A stretch of 5,089 nt of DNA from Nanobdellota archaeon (GCA_030640395.1 DAOWJK010000020.1:1-5089); one strand, 5' to 3'. Positions 1-5,056 are shown, numbered from the stretch's first letter. Numbers and translations: made by a program. The notes: generated by a model not told the origin, from the sequence alone.

Positions 1-237
1 GATGTATCTTATGGGTTCACCTGTTTTACTTTGTCCATTTTTGGACAATGATGTAATATATTCATCTCCATCTTTGAAAATTGTTATGTCTGCATAGCCA
101 AGTTTTATTGTGATTCCCCTTTTCAGTTCTTCAGAATGCGTGTCTGTGAACTTGCCAGTAAGTCTGCTCAGCAAAGTTGTTTTTCCGTGGTCAATATGCC
201 CCACAACTCCTACATTTAATTCTGGTATTTTGTTCAT
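1..237 (-). CDS. eif2g: Translation initiation factor aIF2, gamma subunit (N-terminal 79 residues, cut by window edge)
   Basis: This is the GTP-binding core of the heterotrimeric aIF2, which delivers methionyl initiator tRNA to the small ribosomal subunit. Only the first 79 residues lie in the window. They show the P-loop GHIDHGKT at residues 13-20 and the switch I region as HSEELKRGITIKLGYAD (34-50), a wording diagnostic of aIF2/eIF2 gamma rather than EF-Tu or SelB. After LGYAD the family normally has a zinc knuckle of two CxxC pairs; here residues 51-79 contain no cysteine and read as a short Asp/Gly/Ser/Lys-rich loop before the expected return to the G domain at EPIRYI. The ATG at 237 is supported by a TATA-like box ending 22 bases upstream and by the usual short lead before the P-loop. 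There is no Shine-Dalgarno sequence. The gene lies 22 bases downstream of the helix-turn-helix gene, whose final codons contain its promoter. Confidence 0.94.
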   Translation of the reverse strand, partial: MNKIPELNVGVVGHIDHGKTTLLSRLTGKFTDTHSEELKRGITIKLGYADITIFKDGDEYITSLSKNGQSKTGEPIRYI

Positions 238-259
238 GGAAATTTTAGAGAAGAAGAGG

Positions 260-272
260 TTAAAAGGTTTTT
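260..272 (-). promoter_or_regulatory. TATA/BRE-like promoter of aIF2 gamma
   Basis: On the minus strand the motif AAAAACCTTTTAA ends exactly 22 bases before the aIF2 gamma ATG. The same 13 bases occur at the same distance before aIF5B. In archaea a TATA box centred about 26-27 bases before the transcription start would place the start at or next to the ATG, giving a leaderless mRNA. The motif also encodes the last codons and the TAA stop of the upstream gene, so it overlaps that coding sequence. Confidence 0.75.
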
Positions 273-1147
273 GGAATGTGTTTTTTATTTTTTAAAATAT
301 TTTCAATATTTCCTCCCCTCGCCAAAATTGGAACTCCTGCTTCTCTTCCATGCTTTATTACCGTGCGTATGCTAACATCATAACACTTTGCCACCTTTGA
401 CGCTATTTTACATTCCCTTAAACATTCCACTATATCTTTTATCATTTGTTTTGGATACCCTATCACACCTTTTTTATTGGGTTTTCTTAATTTGTGTTTT
501 TTTATTGTATAATAATCTACAGTTGCCCTGGTAATATTTAGTTTTTTTGCAATAAAAGTTGGACTGGTTAATATTTTTGATGCTTTTATGATTTCTTTTT
601 CTTTTTTCTTTGAGATGCTTTTATATGAAATAAGTTTAACTTCTGGAATTGCTATCTGAAGTTGATCCCATCTTCTTAATGCTTCATACATTCCTGGGTC
701 AATATTATAAATGTCTGTTCTTGATTTATTTTTATAAAAGTCATGTTCTCTAAAAAGAGCAAGGGGATTTTTATTATATTTTCTTCTCCCAAATTTTATA
801 CAAGGTTCTATTTGAATAATTGGTCTTCCTAAAATTGTTGATTTTCCTTTTAATTTTTCTTTTAAATTTCTTTGATTATCTTCTTTTAAGTAAGTGGGAA
901 TATAAAGTAATTCGTGAACTTGTGTTTCTGAATCACGATACTTTGGATGGTCTAATCTCATAAAGAATCTTTCTTCGTAAGGTGTTTGAATAAATCTTTC
1001 TACAAGGAAATTTATATATTCATAAGCATCTTTAAATTTTTCAAAGCTTTCTATTTTTTGGATTACAACATTAATTATCTTGTTCCTTTTTTTAACTGGT
1101 AATTCATAAGTTTGCACAATTGATTCAATTATCTCTTTTTTTATCAT
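260..1147 (-). CDS. Putative DNA-binding protein with two helix-turn-helix segments; homing-endonuclease-like motif
   Basis: I do not recognise this 295-residue gene with certainty. The N-terminal 100 residues are Lys/Glu-rich and probably helical. Residues 127-169 contain NPLALFREHDFYKNKSR, then DPGMYEALRRWDQL and AIPE. From memory this resembles a motif repeated in phage- and homing-endonuclease-associated proteins (dPlafyr...Y.g.sR..L...d.glY.aLrr.gql..aIPe), but no nuclease catalytic residues are evident. Two predicted helix-turn-helix units follow: about 186-214 (TFIAKKLNITRATVDYY) and about 236-268 (KIASKVAKCYDVSIRTVIKH). There are no membrane segments, no signal peptide and no CxxC zinc pairs. 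The ATG at 1147 lies 22 bases downstream of a TATA-like box that overlaps the S6e stop codon. It sits between S6e and aIF2 gamma, which are often adjacent in archaea, so insertion of a selfish or regulatory gene is likely. A transcription regulator or a degenerate homing-type protein are the main options. Confidence 0.72.
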   Translation of the reverse strand: MIKKEIIESIVQTYELPVKKRNKIINVVIQKIESFEKFKDAYEYINFLVERFIQTPYEERFFMRLDHPKYRDSETQVHELLYIPTYLKEDNQRNLKEKLKGKSTILGRPIIQIEPCIKFGRRKYNKNPLALFREHDFYKNKSRTDIYNIDPGMYEALRRWDQLQIAIPEVKLISYKSISKKKEKEIIKASKILTSPTFIAKKLNITRATVDYYTIKKHKLRKPNKKGVIGYPKQMIKDIVECLRECKIASKVAKCYDVSIRTVIKHGREAGVPILARGGNIENILKNKKHIPKTF

Positions 1148-1169
1148 TCAAAGAAATATAAGCGATTAG

Positions 1170-1182
1170 TTATAAGTTTATT
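1170..1182 (-). promoter_or_regulatory. TATA-like promoter of the helix-turn-helix gene, overlapping the S6e stop
   Basis: The minus strand reads AATAAACTTATAA, ending 22 bases before the ATG at 1147, the same spacing as at aIF2 gamma, S6e and aIF5B. The S6e TAA stop (1178-1180) lies inside this box. No terminator-like poly-T tract separates S6e from this gene, so read-through from S6e is also possible. Confidence 0.6.
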
Positions 1183-1822
1183 CTTTAGAAACTTTTTCTG
1201 TTTTTTCTTCTTTTGGAGTTTCCTCTTTCTTTTCCTCAACTGGTTTTTTGCCCTCTGTATTTACATCTTCTTTTACAGAGGGTACCTCGTCAGAGGTTCT
1301 CGTGCCGGGAACAGAGTGAGGCGGTACACCCTTGGGTGCAATAGGTACAGGCTCAGCAGATTTATTTTGCTCTCGTTCGACGTCCTCGGCGGACGAATGA
1401 AAATCTTTGATTTGCTTTGGGAAAATTTCTGAAAGTTTTTTATTTCCTTGTTTTAAAATTTTCAGGTTAATCTGCGAAATCGCGTCTGAGATGACTTTTC
1501 CGCGAACTGTTTTTCTCAATCTCAAACCTCTTGGATTTTTGTTTGACAATTTCTTTTTGCCTTCTTTTCGCGGTCTTTTTTTCATGGCTTTTCCATAACT
1601 TAAAAGAACTTTTTTCAGACCAACACCTTCAACTTCTTTTACTGCTGTGAAACCAGACTTGTCACTTGCACCTGTGATTTCCATTTCATAACCTTCTAAA
1701 TCAGGTGAAACATCTTTTCCATTAATTTTATCATGAAGCTGTTTTCCAGCTATTGCAGGTGCGTCTGTTTCCAACTTGAAAGTTTTTCCTTGTTTGTTTG
1801 AAATGTTAATTTTAAAACTCAT
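1178..1822 (-). CDS. rps6e: Small-subunit ribosomal protein eS6 (S6e) with long non-canonical C-terminal tail
   Basis: S6e is a small-subunit protein found in archaea and eukaryotes. Residues 1-135 form the conserved domain: the beta-rich start (MSFKINISNKQGKTFKLE), the GYEMEITGASDKSGF loop (44-58), and the basic RNA-binding stretch around KKRPRKEGKKKLSNK and LRLRKTVRGKVISDAISQIN (81-119). Archaeal S6e proteins usually end soon after this (roughly 125-135 residues), whereas this one has 214. The extra part has two pieces. Residues about 142-181 are rich in Pro, Ser and Val and are encoded by a GC-rich stretch full of small hairpins, unlike the rest of the gene. Residues about 185-214 are a Lys/Glu-rich, low-complexity tail. 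The frame stays open throughout. The ATG at 1822 has a TATA-like box ending 22 bases upstream and no Shine-Dalgarno sequence. I infer that the tail is disordered and exposed to solvent. Confidence 0.95.
   Translation of the reverse strand: MSFKINISNKQGKTFKLETDAPAIAGKQLHDKINGKDVSPDLEGYEMEITGASDKSGFTAVKEVEGVGLKKVLLSYGKAMKKRPRKEGKKKLSNKNPRGLRLRKTVRGKVISDAISQINLKILKQGNKKLSEIFPKQIKDFHSSAEDVEREQNKSAEPVPIAPKGVPPHSVPGTRTSDEVPSVKEDVNTEGKKPVEEKKEETPKEEKTEKVSKE
1281..1397. repeat. GC-rich mini-hairpin cluster embedded in frame in the S6e tail
   Basis: By hand count 66 of 117 bases are G or C, in a gene that is otherwise AT-rich. It contains perfect small stems: ACCTC/GAGGT (1284-1288 with 1293-1297, loop GTCA), CACC/GGTG (1327-1330 with 1335-1338, loop CTTG) and CGTCC/GGACG (1381-1385 with 1391-1395, loop TCGGC). 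It encodes S6e residues about 142-181 without breaking the frame. Three words on its coding strand, TATTGC, TACCGC and TGTTCCCGG, recur in the same order in the intergenic stretch at 1928-1969. A palindromic mobile element comparable in behaviour to Rickettsia palindromic elements is my inference; family identity is not established. Confidence 0.5.
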
Positions 1823-1844
1823 AGAAATTAATTGAAGAATGAGT

Positions 1845-1857
1845 TTAAAAGAGTTTT
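1845..1857 (-). promoter_or_regulatory. TATA/BRE-like promoter of S6e
   Basis: The minus strand reads AAAACTCTTTTAA, ending 22 bases before the S6e ATG. It is close to the AAAAACCTTTTAA boxes of aIF2 gamma and aIF5B and has identical spacing. A run of eight A on the minus strand (1866-1873) lies just upstream. Confidence 0.72.
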
Positions 1858-1873
1858 GATTGAGGTTTTTTTT

Positions 1874-1997
1874 GAGTTGGCGAAAGACTTAAATAACAGC
1901 ATGGATTACATATATCAAGGTAACAGGTATTGCCTTAAGTCTTCGGACATACCGCAAGCGTGTTCCCGGTTTTGCTTTGGCAACGCCGGTATTTTTA
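1874..1997. other. Structured, GC-richer intergenic stretch; candidate ncRNA or palindromic element
   Basis: This lies between the S6e promoter and the 60-residue gene and has no convincing coding frame. About half of bases 1919-1992 are G or C, well above the flanks. Seen pairings are: a perfect 9-bp stem AAGACTTAA (1884-1892) with TTAAGTCTT (1935-1943); GGTAA (1919-1923) with TTGCC (1930-1934), whose 3' side runs directly into the 9-bp stem; GTC-TTCG-GAC (1939-1948), an alternative to the 9-bp stem; ATACCG (1949-1954) with CGGTAT (1987-1992), extended by GCGT (1958-1961) with ACGC (1983-1986); and TTGC-TTTG-GCAA (1972-1983), which shares base 1983 with that extension. On the plus strand the last stem is followed by T5 (1992-1996), like a terminator. 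No box C/D, H/ACA or tRNA signature was found. A plus-strand ncRNA, a 3' UTR structure and a mobile palindromic repeat all remain possible. Confidence 0.45.
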
Positions 1998-2004
1998 TTA
2001 ATCT

Positions 2005-2010
2005 AAAAAA
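2005..2010 (-). terminator. Poly-T terminator of the 60-residue gene
   Basis: On the minus strand TAA is followed directly by T6. Archaeal RNA polymerase terminates readily at such T tracts without needing a hairpin. The same TAA-T6 arrangement ends the plus-strand gene at 3192. Confidence 0.55.
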
Positions 2011-2193
2011 TTATTTCTTTTTCTTTACAATTTTTTTCTTTGTTGTTTTTTTGGATAAACTAAAAGATATTTTTTCTAATTGTTCAAAAATTTTTATTTG
2101 CTGTTCCTTAAGATTCATTAATTCGCTTTCTATTTTAATAATGTCTCCTTTGACTGCTCTGAATGAACTTGCGATATTGTGTTCGTTTATCAT
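2011..2193 (-). CDS. Small coiled-coil protein with lysine-rich C-terminus
   Basis: This 60-residue product is not assignable to a known function. Residues 1-14 (MINEHNIASSFRAV) lead into a probable helix, 16-49, with heptad-like Ile/Leu/Phe spacing (DIIKIESELMNLKEQQIKIFEQLEKISF), consistent with a short coiled coil. The last dozen residues are nearly all Lys and Thr. I loosely recall small proteins with an SFR-VK-DI start being common in Woesearchaeota-like genomes, but that is unverified. Support for a real gene: a TATA-like box 22-24 bases before the ATG, TAA followed by T6, and an amphipathic pattern unlikely by chance. An overlapping upstream ATG (2196-2198) meets a stop within two codons. 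It is transcribed away from the plus-strand gene at 2344. DNA- or RNA-binding through the basic tail is only a guess. Confidence 0.65.
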   Translation of the reverse strand: MINEHNIASSFRAVKGDIIKIESELMNLKEQQIKIFEQLEKISFSLSKKTTKKKIVKKKK

Positions 2194-2214
2194 GTCATTT
2201 TATAATTAACACAC

Positions 2215-2236
2215 TTTTTAAATATATTGGTTTTTG
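2215..2236 (-). promoter_or_regulatory. TATA-like promoter of the 60-residue gene
   Basis: The minus strand carries AAAACCAATATATTTAA, with TTTAAAA ending 22 bases before the ATG at 2193 (24 if TTTAA is taken as the box end). The AAAACC portion matches the bases ahead of the TATA box at aIF2 gamma and aIF5B and may be the BRE. Confidence 0.55.
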
Positions 2237-2313
2237 GAAAATATTTTGATTTATGAGTAAATGGATTTGCGTTATTATTGTATCAATTCAAGAGTGGTGA
2301 ATTAATAGGAAGA

Positions 2314-2321
2314 TTTATAAA
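2314..2321 (+). promoter_or_regulatory. TATA box of the 282-residue gene; decides its start
   Basis: TTTATAAA ends 22 bases before the ATG at 2344 (23 if the box is taken as TTTATAA). It lies downstream of the in-frame TTG at 2278, so a transcript made from this box cannot contain that TTG. This favours 2344 as the start codon. No Shine-Dalgarno sequence precedes either candidate. Confidence 0.65.
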
Positions 2322-2343
2322 AGTGTATATTATAGATTTGTTT

Positions 2344-3192
2344 ATGAAACAACCCTTAGACATAAATCAAAAAGGAAATGCTTATAGTATAGTTAGTTGG
2401 GAATATCCAACTCCGATTATTAAAAGGAATATTAGTAGATTAGAAAGCATTCTAAGAAATGGGCTTTTAGGAACTGCGAGTATACAAAGAAATGGCGGTT
2501 TTGGTGTTAATACAACGAAATTTGATTATGGAAATCTATTAGCTGAAGGGCATAAAAGATCTGTATTCTTTCACATTTTAGGGAGATTGAGTGGCGATCA
2601 TGATCAGTCTTATAAAAGCATAGATCAAAATGGTTATTTACTAGGTGATCCTAAAAATCAAATTGGGATATTATTTGACTTATCTTTATTTCAAGAGGGT
2701 CAATCTTATGGACTTGGTGCTCTGCCTAAGAAAGACGATGGAGAAAATGGAGTTTATAGAGCTTATAATAATCAAAAAGGTCTTGCCCCAGGTGAGGCGT
2801 TGGCATATTCAGATTATGGATTCGTGATTTCGCCTATGATCTCACCAGAACATTTCTTAGGCATAATTTTTAAACGAAATAAAGAATTAACACCTCAAGA
2901 ACATGAAAAAAGAATTGAACATGAGGTAGCTAAAAATATCCAGATGCATAGAGAAGGAAAAAGTATCTCATATTATGAGATGGATAGAGACCATTATAGG
3001 GAAGATTGGAGATATAGATTTATTGAAGAGAACAATCCTGAAAAGTTAGAACAAAGAGCTAATGAAATAGCAAGTGAAATATTGAATGTAAACACTGGTC
3101 AGCCCGACTTAATAATTCCTGTTTTTGACATACATGGAAATATGTGGTGGCCTGAAAAAGTGCCCTACACAGAATTAAAAGTTAATGAATAA
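2344..3192 (+). CDS. Uncharacterised 282-residue protein, possibly with an ADP-ribosyltransferase-like fold
   Basis: This is the only plus-strand gene and I do not recognise its family with confidence. Visible parts: ISRLESILRNGLLG (30-43), a helix-then-Gly-Leu pattern also seen near the N-terminus of DarT-type and related ADP-ribosyltransferase-like proteins; SVFFHILGRL (73-82); GILFDLSLF (108-116); SPEHFLGIIF (168-177), resembling the 'iPpe.i.GI' strand of such folds; a charged helical stretch (about 180-248); and a distinctive end, PDLIIPVFDIHGNMWWP (254-270). No signal peptide, membrane helix, zinc site or P-loop is seen. The ADP-ribosyltransferase suggestion is weak and no catalytic triad can be assigned by eye. 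The ATG at 2344 is preferred over an in-frame TTG at 2278 because a TATA box lies 22-23 bases before it. It separates aIF5B from S6e and converges on aIF5B, which suggests it was acquired. Confidence 0.78.
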   Translation: MKQPLDINQKGNAYSIVSWEYPTPIIKRNISRLESILRNGLLGTASIQRNGGFGVNTTKFDYGNLLAEGHKRSVFFHILGRLSGDHDQSYKSIDQNGYLLGDPKNQIGILFDLSLFQEGQSYGLGALPKKDDGENGVYRAYNNQKGLAPGEALAYSDYGFVISPMISPEHFLGIIFKRNKELTPQEHEKRIEHEVAKNIQMHREGKSISYYEMDRDHYREDWRYRFIEENNPEKLEQRANEIASEILNVNTGQPDLIIPVFDIHGNMWWPEKVPYTELKVNE

Positions 3193-3198
3193 TTTTTT
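3193..3198 (+). terminator. Poly-T terminator of the 282-residue gene
   Basis: T6 directly follows the TAA stop on the plus strand, the same arrangement as at 2005-2010. It would stop transcription before it runs antisense into aIF5B. Confidence 0.55.
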
Positions 3199-3201
3199 AA
3201 C

Positions 3202-3210
3202 AAAGAAAAA
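3202..3210 (-). terminator. Possible terminator of aIF5B
   Basis: The minus strand reads TTTTTCTTT about 25 bases past the aIF5B stop, in the short gap between the two convergent genes. It is a plausible archaeal T-tract terminator, but the tract is interrupted and the region is AT-rich anyway. Confidence 0.35.
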
Positions 3211-3234
3211 TTTTAAATTACTCTTCAACAATTT

Positions 3235-5004
3235 TCAAACACCCCAACCCTCTTTTTTCTTTCTTTTTATTTCTGCAAGTTCCATTAAAATCTTTTTTTC
3301 ATTTTCAGAAAGCAAGTCCTTGTTTTTCTTGAATGTCTTGAATTGAGATTCTGAAATATCTGAGTAAAGAAATTCCTTGTCTTTAATCTGCCTTTCAAAA
3401 TTTACTCCCGGAATTGAGATTGCTACTTCCATGTTTTCTGTTGCTTCCTGAACCGCCTTGTTTTCTGACTGGATGTTTTTTACTCTTCCGATTTTTGCTT
3501 CATTTTCATCTATTAAATTTAATCCGGAAATTAATTTTCCTGCTTCAATCCTGACACCGAAAATTGCAGGCTTTGTGTTCCTGAAAACATATTGCGAAAG
3601 AACTTTTAACTTGCACAAAGTTGTCAGCTGCATTAATCTTTTTTTCTCAATTTCTTTTGCTTTATCCTCCCTGAACTCAACAATGTTTTCAATCAATTTG
3701 TAAATTACTTCGTCAATTATTATTTTTATTTTTTCATTTGATATTTCCCTGGCTTCTTCATCTAATGAAACATTGAACCCCACAATTACTGCATCAATCT
3801 CATTTATGTCAAGATTTGCCTTTGCTGAGATTATGTCTGTCTTGTTTATGTTTCCGATTCCGGCTTTTACCACAGGGATGTTTTGCTGTTTTAACAAAAC
3901 CAAAAGTGCTTCCAGACTTCCGAGAGAATCTGCTTTTGCTATGATTCCCTGCCTGTCTGTTTTAATGTTTTCTGAGATTTCTCTTTTGAACATTTCTTTT
4001 ATTTTTTCTTTGTCTCCTTTGAAAGCCACAAAAGGCATTCCAGGCAGGGTTTCTGTTTTGTCTGTCAGCTGCATTCTTAAGCCTGTTGATGCCTGGGCTT
4101 TTTCAATTGGTTTGAATTTTGCGCACAGGGGCTGGATTTCCTCGAGAATTCTTATTTTTGTTATTATCGGGTTTTCATTAAATCTTGCGACTGCGATTTC
4201 GTCTGTTTTTGAAAGTTCGCCGTCATAGAGAATTGCCTCGTTGTAAGTTGTGGATTTTTCTTTTTTTATTTCAAGCATGACTCCTTTTGCCTGTTTTCCT
4301 AATTTTAATTTGTCTGATAAATATCTTTGACTTAATCCGCAGAGCATCATGATTAATTCCGGGATGCCCTGTTTTGTTTTTGCAGAGCACGGGACTAATG
4401 CGATTTTTTTTGTGAAATCTTTTATGTTGTAGAACAAGTCTGCTTCAAATCCGTGGCTGTTTAGCGAACCGATTAGGGTCATGTATCTTTGGTCAAAGAT
4501 TTGCTTGATGTTTTGGGGCTGGGATTCTATGCTTTGTTGCAGGGGGATTTCTTTATCTGCATGACCTCCAATTGCATTTTGTGGAGGCCTCCACCCTGAG
4601 ATGTTGTCGATTTTATTTAGTGCGATTAGGAAAGGTGTTTTATTTAGTTTTAAGATTTGAATTACTTCTGCTGTTTGCGGTTTTATTCCTTCATTTATGT
4701 CAATGACTAAAACTGCCAAGTCTGCCAGGGAACCACCCCTTTTTCTTAAATTAGTAAAAGCTGCGTGTCCAGGGGTATCAATAAATAAAAATCCCGGGAT
4801 GTTAAGTTTTATTCCTGATTCTTCAATTAACGGGCAGGCTTTTTTTAGTTGTTCAATAGGATAAGAAGTAAAGGAAATTTTTTGTGTTATTTTTCCTGCT
4901 TCTCCTTCGGCAACTGCTGTTTTTCGCATACTATCAAGTATTGTTGTTTTTCCGTGGTCCACATGCCCGCAGACTGTCACAATTGGTTGCCTTATTTTTG
5001 TCAT
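3235..5004 (-). CDS. infB: Translation initiation factor aIF5B (archaeal IF-2)
   Basis: This GTPase promotes joining of the large ribosomal subunit and settles initiator tRNA in the P site. The 589-residue length is normal for the archaeal form, and there is no intein. The G domain shows GHVDHGKT (13-20), switch I as KITQKISFT (38-46, switch threonine at 40), DTPGH (76-80), NKID (130-133) and SAK (207-209). Domain II follows (from about 235), then domain III (about 345-450; GIIAKADSLGSLEALL matches the family) and the C-terminal domain that binds initiator tRNA (about 460-589; FRNTKPAIFGVRI). Switch I has Lys-Ile-Ser where IF2/IF5B proteins more often have His-Ile-Gly. The ATG at 5004 gives the usual 'M.KIRQPIV.V.GHVDHGKT' start and has a box ending 22 bases upstream. 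The frame stays open upstream to the window edge, but that extension looks non-coding. It converges with the plus-strand gene, with 42 bases between the stops. Confidence 0.98.
   Translation of the reverse strand: MTKIRQPIVTVCGHVDHGKTTILDSMRKTAVAEGEAGKITQKISFTSYPIEQLKKACPLIEESGIKLNIPGFLFIDTPGHAAFTNLRKRGGSLADLAVLVIDINEGIKPQTAEVIQILKLNKTPFLIALNKIDNISGWRPPQNAIGGHADKEIPLQQSIESQPQNIKQIFDQRYMTLIGSLNSHGFEADLFYNIKDFTKKIALVPCSAKTKQGIPELIMMLCGLSQRYLSDKLKLGKQAKGVMLEIKKEKSTTYNEAILYDGELSKTDEIAVARFNENPIITKIRILEEIQPLCAKFKPIEKAQASTGLRMQLTDKTETLPGMPFVAFKGDKEKIKEMFKREISENIKTDRQGIIAKADSLGSLEALLVLLKQQNIPVVKAGIGNINKTDIISAKANLDINEIDAVIVGFNVSLDEEAREISNEKIKIIIDEVIYKLIENIVEFREDKAKEIEKKRLMQLTTLCKLKVLSQYVFRNTKPAIFGVRIEAGKLISGLNLIDENEAKIGRVKNIQSENKAVQEATENMEVAISIPGVNFERQIKDKEFLYSDISESQFKTFKKNKDLLSENEKKILMELAEIKRKKKEGWGV
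4565..4594. repeat. GC-rich palindrome inside the aIF5B G domain
   Basis: GTGGAGGCCTCCAC (4581-4594) is a perfect 14-base palindrome, and CCTCCA (4565-4570) is also complementary to TGGAGG (4582-4587). It encodes the loop just after the conserved NKID..GW segment (residues 137-147, GWRPPQNAIGG), a place where the family varies. It could be chance, or a remnant of the same kind of palindromic insertion seen in S6e. Confidence 0.35.
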
Positions 5005-5026
5005 GAAATTAAGAGAAAGAATTAGA

Positions 5027-5039
5027 TTAAAAGGTTTTT
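5027..5039 (-). promoter_or_regulatory. TATA/BRE-like promoter of aIF5B
   Basis: The minus strand reads AAAAACCTTTTAA, identical over 13 bases to the aIF2 gamma box, and ends exactly 22 bases before the aIF5B ATG. A leaderless transcript is predicted. The two shared boxes suggest matched expression of the two initiation factors. Confidence 0.78.
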
Positions 5040-5056
5040 GATAAGTTGTTTTACTT

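Noticed and set aside
110..295. Plus-strand open frame opposite the aIF2 gamma start
   Set aside because: It is antisense to aIF2 gamma and the helix-turn-helix gene end, with no recognisable motif or promoter at the right spacing.
1874..1997. tRNA, box C/D or H/ACA RNA in the structured stretch
   Set aside because: No cloverleaf or T-arm consensus, no RTGATGA with CTGA boxes, and no ACA at a stem base were found on either strand.
1832..2209. Plus-strand open frame of 125 codons
   Set aside because: It starts with TTG, runs antisense through the whole 60-residue gene and gives a Phe-rich product typical of a reversed Lys-rich gene. It also covers the structured stretch without any codon pattern.
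2253..2300. 15-codon plus-strand frame starting with ATG in the divergent intergenic region
   Set aside because: It is too short, has no box at 22 bases and has no recognisable product.
2278..2343. TTG-initiated N-terminal extension of the 282-residue protein
   Set aside because: The TATA box at 2314-2321 lies inside this extension, and the ATG at 2344 has the spacing seen at all other genes.
3773..4228. Plus-strand open frame of 151 codons inside aIF5B
   Set aside because: It is the antisense shadow of a well-supported gene and has no promoter-like box or family motif.
4944..4971. Intein at the aIF5B P-loop, a common archaeal insertion site
   Set aside because: The G domain is continuous, with all GTPase motifs at normal spacing and no splice-junction residues.
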